From Acidimicrobiales bacterium (lineage in GTDB: Bacteria; Actinomycetota; Acidimicrobiia; Acidimicrobiales; Palsa-688): 64,000 nt of DNA. The notes beneath the pieces were generated by a model that was not told where the DNA came from, made no database searches, and saw nothing but the letters and a program-made list of their open reading frames with translations. The stretch spans positions 1 to 64,000 of the forward strand of contig DASUWA010000001.1 in the NCBI GenBank assembly GCA_036378675.1, written 5' to 3'. The translations under genes were made by a program, and so were the position numbers. Shown piece after piece: positions 60,988-64,000 of this stretch; within the stretch, counting starts at the first letter, position 1; each line of letters starts with the position of its first letter.

Positions 60988-63621
60988 CTAATTGCCGACG
61001 ACCGATGAGGCGGCGACCACTCCCCTCATCAAACGGTCTGCAGCGGAACGAGCCGCCGAGGCGGTGGCCGGATCGGGTGCCACGTCGCCGAGCTGGCGTA
61101 GCAGGTCGACCAGCTGCTTCACGTTGCGGACGAAGTCCCCGCCGGATATCTCCTCGTCCTCGATCACCTCGGCGAGCTCCTCCCCCGCCGCCCAGGCCGC
61201 CGCCAGCCCGGCGAATCCCGGGTCCGGCCGGCGGGTGAGGGGAAGGCCGGCCTCGTCCTCGGCGGTGTTCAGCTCCGCACCGAGGCGATCGATCTCGACC
61301 CATCGCCGGCGTACCCGTGGGGTTGGGAACCACGCCGTTCCCTCGGCAGGACCCCGAGCCTCGAACGTGAACGCCGAAACGGTCCCGGCGAGCTCGGCCG
61401 TCTCGAGGCCGTCCAACAGCCCCTGCCCCAGGCACTCCGCTATCAGCAGGTCCTCTTCGTGGTAGATCCGGGCGAGTCGCTCCCCAGCGTCTGTCAACGA
61501 CCACCCGTCGACGTACCCCCACGCCTCCAGCACCCTGAGGACCCGGTCGAACTGACGGGCCAAAGACTCGACCCGGCCCTTGACCCGGCGCTGGAGCCGC
61601 TCGGCGTCGCGTGCCAGCCGGTCGGCCCGGTCAAGGGCCCTCACGTGCGCCCGCTCGTCCGGGCAGGACGCCACCGGGTGCCGGGCGGCGGCGCCGGCCT
61701 GCGACATGGCGACCTCGCCCCTCCACTGACGGCGCGAGGAGACTCCGTAGTCGGGCCGATCGTCGAGCCGGGCGGCGAGCAAGGCCGAAGCCACCTGCTT
61801 CTGGAACGCCGAGTTGTTCGGCGTATACGGCGACGGGAGGTTCACCGCGGCGACCGGCTTCGGAGGAGCAGGAAAGTTCTTGGGACCGAGCGACAACAAC
61901 CTCCCGTCGGCGGTGACCGCGCGCAGCCGCACGTCGCCCCCGCGACGCCGAGCCGTGGAAAGCACCGCCACCCGTCCTCCCGCCCGCGCTCCTGGAACCA
62001 GCAACACGTCGCCGGGCCGGACCTTTTCGAGCGCGGCCAGCACCTCGGCCGTCATCGACGGGCGGTGCCGGGCCGACTCTTCGCTGGCCCGGAGGAGCCG
62101 GCGGTACTCCTCCACGTCCCCTCGATCGCATTTCGCCGCCGCCTTGGCCTCCTCGAGAGCCGTGGTGGTGCGTTCGAGTTGCGCTTCCAGCCGGACGACG
62201 TCACTGTCGGCGCGGTACTGCGCGAACGAGAGGTTCAGAAGGTGATGGGCCACGTCGGGCGGGTACCGGCGAACCAGGTTGGCCGCCATGTTGTACGTAG
62301 GCCTGAAGCTGCTCGTCAACGTGTAGCTGCGCGCGCCGGCGAGCCCGGCGACTTGTTCGAACGGGACGAACGGCGACCAAAGCACAACCGCGTACCCCAC
62401 CTCGTCGATGCCCCTGCGGCCCGCCCGGCCGGTCAGCTGGGTGTACTCACCCGGGGTGAGGAACTCGTGGCGCTCCCCGGTGAACTTGGTGAGCTTCTCG
62501 ATGACCACCGTTCTCGCCGGCATGTTGATCCCGAGAGCGAGGGTTTCCGTCGCGAAGACCGCCTTGACGAGGCCGGCGGCGAAGCACGCCTCAACCGCCT
62601 CCTTGAACGGAGGCACCATCCCGGCGTGGTGGGCGGCGAAACCCGCCTCGAGCCCGTTGAGCCACCCCGGGTAGTCGAGAACGCGAAGGTCCTCGTCGGT
62701 GAGCGACCCCACGTGGCTCTCGGCGATGATCCGGATCTGCCGTCGCTCCTCGGCCGTCGTCAGCCTCCCGCCTTCCCTCACGCACTGCACGACGGCGTCG
62801 TCGCACGCCGCCCGGCTGAAAATGAAGTAGATCGCCGGGAGCATGTCTTGATCGGCGAGCAGGTCGATGACCTCGATTCTCCTCGGCGTAAAAAGACGTC
62901 CCCTTGGTTTGCCGCGCATCCCGGCATGACGGAGCGTCTTGGAGTCGAGAGCGGCAGCCTCCGCGTTGGGCCGGCCATCAACGAGGGTCGACATCAACAG
63001 GAGGCGGTCGGAGGTCTTGTCTCCCAGCAGGTAGAGGTCGTGCAGCTCTACGGGCCGATGATCTTCGATAACCGCATTCGTCTCTCCGCGGACGGTTGCG
63101 ATCCAATCGGCAAGCTCCTCGGCGTTCGAGACGGTCGCAGAGAGGCAGACCAGATCGACCTCGGGCGGAGCGTGAATGATCACCTCTTCCCAGACGGGAC
63201 CGCGGTAGGCGTTCTGGAGGTAGTGGACTTCGTCGAGGACGACGTATCGAAGCCCCTGCAACGAACCCGAAGCGGCGTAGATCATGTTCCGTAGGACTTC
63301 GGTCGTCATCACGACGATCGGCGCGTTGCCGTTTATCGAGTTGTCGCCCGTCAACAGTCCGACCTGGTTCGCTCCGTGGCGCTCGACGAGCTCGCCGTAC
63401 TTCTGGTTCGAAAGCGCTTTCAGCGGCGTTGTATAGAACGCTTTGCGACCTTCGGAGAGCGCCTTGGCGACCGCGTACTGGGCGACCACCGTCTTGCCCG
63501 AGCCGGTCGGCGCGGCGACGACGACGCTCCCACCCGAGTCGAGAGCATCGAGTGCATTGCGTTGGAACGCGTCGAGCTCGAAACCGAGGTCTGCTTCGAA
63601 CTTGGCGCGGACGGCATCCAT
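60988..63621 (-). CDS. helY: SKI2-like DEAD/DEAH-box helicase HelY
   Basis: The protein is about 877 aa from ATG 63621. Helicase motifs are in order: AAPTGSGKT (Walker A), TTPLKALSNQK, VLDEVHYLQ (DEVH), LSATVSN, FATETLALGINMPAR and QLTGRAGRRG. The C-terminal half has the rRNA-processing arch and DSHCT domain seen in Mtr4/Ski2 (WGYVDGWSLTDAGERLARIYHEEDLL). HelY is probably an RNA helicase in RNA turnover. Longer in-frame starts up to 63867 would lie inside tatC and add non-homologous residues. tatC precedes it by 8 nt, as in mycobacteria. Confidence 0.93.
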   Translation of the reverse strand: MDAVRAKFEADLGFELDAFQRNALDALDSGGSVVVAAPTGSGKTVVAQYAVAKALSEGRKAFYTTPLKALSNQKYGELVERHGANQVGLLTGDNSINGNAPIVVMTTEVLRNMIYAASGSLQGLRYVVLDEVHYLQNAYRGPVWEEVIIHAPPEVDLVCLSATVSNAEELADWIATVRGETNAVIEDHRPVELHDLYLLGDKTSDRLLLMSTLVDGRPNAEAAALDSKTLRHAGMRGKPRGRLFTPRRIEVIDLLADQDMLPAIYFIFSRAACDDAVVQCVREGGRLTTAEERRQIRIIAESHVGSLTDEDLRVLDYPGWLNGLEAGFAAHHAGMVPPFKEAVEACFAAGLVKAVFATETLALGINMPARTVVIEKLTKFTGERHEFLTPGEYTQLTGRAGRRGIDEVGYAVVLWSPFVPFEQVAGLAGARSYTLTSSFRPTYNMAANLVRRYPPDVAHHLLNLSFAQYRADSDVVRLEAQLERTTTALEEAKAAAKCDRGDVEEYRRLLRASEESARHRPSMTAEVLAALEKVRPGDVLLVPGARAGGRVAVLSTARRRGGDVRLRAVTADGRLLSLGPKNFPAPPKPVAAVNLPSPYTPNNSAFQKQVASALLAARLDDRPDYGVSSRRQWRGEVAMSQAGAAARHPVASCPDERAHVRALDRADRLARDAERLQRRVKGRVESLARQFDRVLRVLEAWGYVDGWSLTDAGERLARIYHEEDLLIAECLGQGLLDGLETAELAGTVSAFTFEARGPAEGTAWFPTPRVRRRWVEIDRLGAELNTAEDEAGLPLTRRPDPGFAGLAAAWAAGEELAEVIEDEEISGGDFVRNVKQLVDLLRQLGDVAPDPATASAARSAADRLMRGVVAASSVVGN

Positions 63622-63629
63622 CCGCTGCT

Positions 63630-64000
63630 CTACTTCTTCAAGAGGCGGCCCACAAGGATCGCCGACTCGTAGAAGAAGAGCATCGGAACGGCCATCGCGA
63701 GGAAAGAAAACGGGTCGCTGCTCGGCGTGATCACCGCGGCCACCAAGCAAATCACCACGATGGCCGGCCGCCGCCACCTCCGCCACGTGGCGCTCGGTAC
63801 TACCTCCACCAGCTGCAGGAAAACGACGAGCAGCGGGTAGATGAAAACCACCCCGAAGATGAGGCACATCGTGACGTAGAGGGTGAAGTATCTCGTCGGG
63901 GAGAACAGCGGGACGATCCCCGTGCCGCTGACATCGATCAGCCAGGTGAGGGCTTTCGGAAACACCAAGATCGCGGTGGTCACCCCGCCGGCGAAGAGCG
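63630..64000 (-). CDS. tatC: Sec-independent protein translocase TatC, 3' part only
   Basis: The window holds about 122 C-terminal residues; the 5' end lies beyond position 64000. Visible are LFAGGVTTAILVFPKALTWLI and FSPTRYFTLYVTMCLIFGVVFIYPLLVVFLQLVEVV, the TatC transmembrane helices 2-4 region, then two more hydrophobic segments and a short basic tail. TatC recognises twin-arginine signal peptides in the membrane. The next gene, helY, begins 8 nt after the stop. Confidence 0.92.
   Translation of the reverse strand, partial: LFAGGVTTAILVFPKALTWLIDVSGTGIVPLFSPTRYFTLYVTMCLIFGVVFIYPLLVVFLQLVEVVPSATWRRWRRPAIVVICLVAAVITPSSDPFSFLAMAVPMLFFYESAILVGRLLKK

Noticed and set aside
60988-63867. A 246-nt longer helY start inside tatC
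   Set aside because: The added residues are out-of-frame tatC translation; homology to HelY begins just after ATG 63621.

Overview
The window is GC-rich, densely coding bacterial chromosome. I read it as Actinobacteriota, probably an Acidimicrobiia-like lineage. That is an inference from gene order: nagD-like/phasin-like/tlyA/nadK/recN/pyrG/Nudix, scpA/scpB/pseudouridine synthase/cmk/der, pgsA/gcvH/garA/MerR/DUF151/MerR/gcv and tatC/helY all match blocks known from mycobacteria. A DUF4193 protein, an aerobic-type KorAB enzyme and very frequent leaderless promoters fit the same picture. No plasmid, phage, IS element or CRISPR array is visible.

Layout. Positions 1-4247 hold the 3' two-thirds of a 23S rRNA gene broken by five group I introns, two of which carry LAGLIDADG endonuclease ORFs. 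A 5S gene and terminator follow. 4.6-8 kb: an Arg-rich TPR protein, an SSB-like protein and a Cof-type phosphatase. 8.1-11 kb: 2-oxoacid:ferredoxin oxidoreductase (korA, korB). 11.1-13.4 kb: a fused EgtD-EgtB ergothioneine enzyme. 13.7-21.9 kb: DUF1015, a HAD phosphatase, a phasin-like protein, tlyA (apparent CTG start), nadK, recN, pyrG and Nudix. 21.9-33.9 kb: a DksA-type zinc finger, HD protein, trpS, scpA/scpB, pseudouridine synthase, tyrA, aroA, cmk, plsC, ispH, a DUF512 radical-SAM-like protein and der. 34-38.5 kb: a PP2C phosphatase, small proteins, tRNA-Pro, an Nfu protein, and an MFS exporter with a MerR regulator. 38.6-48.9 kb: pgsA, a nucleotidyltransferase/phosphomannomutase-like fusion, and the glycine-cleavage cluster interleaved with garA-, ftsR- and DUF151-type genes. 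48.9-52.7 kb: a tyrosine recombinase and an SDR/queA/SufR-like operon. 53-59 kb: small and low-complexity proteins, a hydrolase, Nudix, GNAT, DUF4193 and a LysM transglycosylase. 59.3-64 kb: a tandem ThyX, helY and the end of tatC.

How the genes work together. Most are housekeeping. Chromosome segregation (ScpAB), DNA repair (RecN, SSB, recombinase), ribosome maturation (TlyA, pseudouridine synthase, Der), and nucleotide, NADP, aromatic amino acid, isoprenoid and phospholipid synthesis are grouped in head-to-tail operons with 1-4 nt overlaps. The glycine-cleavage genes share a locus with a GarA-like FHA protein, a family that controls 2-oxoglutarate metabolism in mycobacteria, and KorAB (a 2-oxoglutarate-using family) is in the same window. 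The most unusual items are the five-intron 23S gene, the Egt1-like fusion, the tandem ThyX with its signature divided between halves, the CTG-started tlyA, and a repeated promoter layout (TANNNT ending 5-9 nt before the start codon) at about twenty genes.
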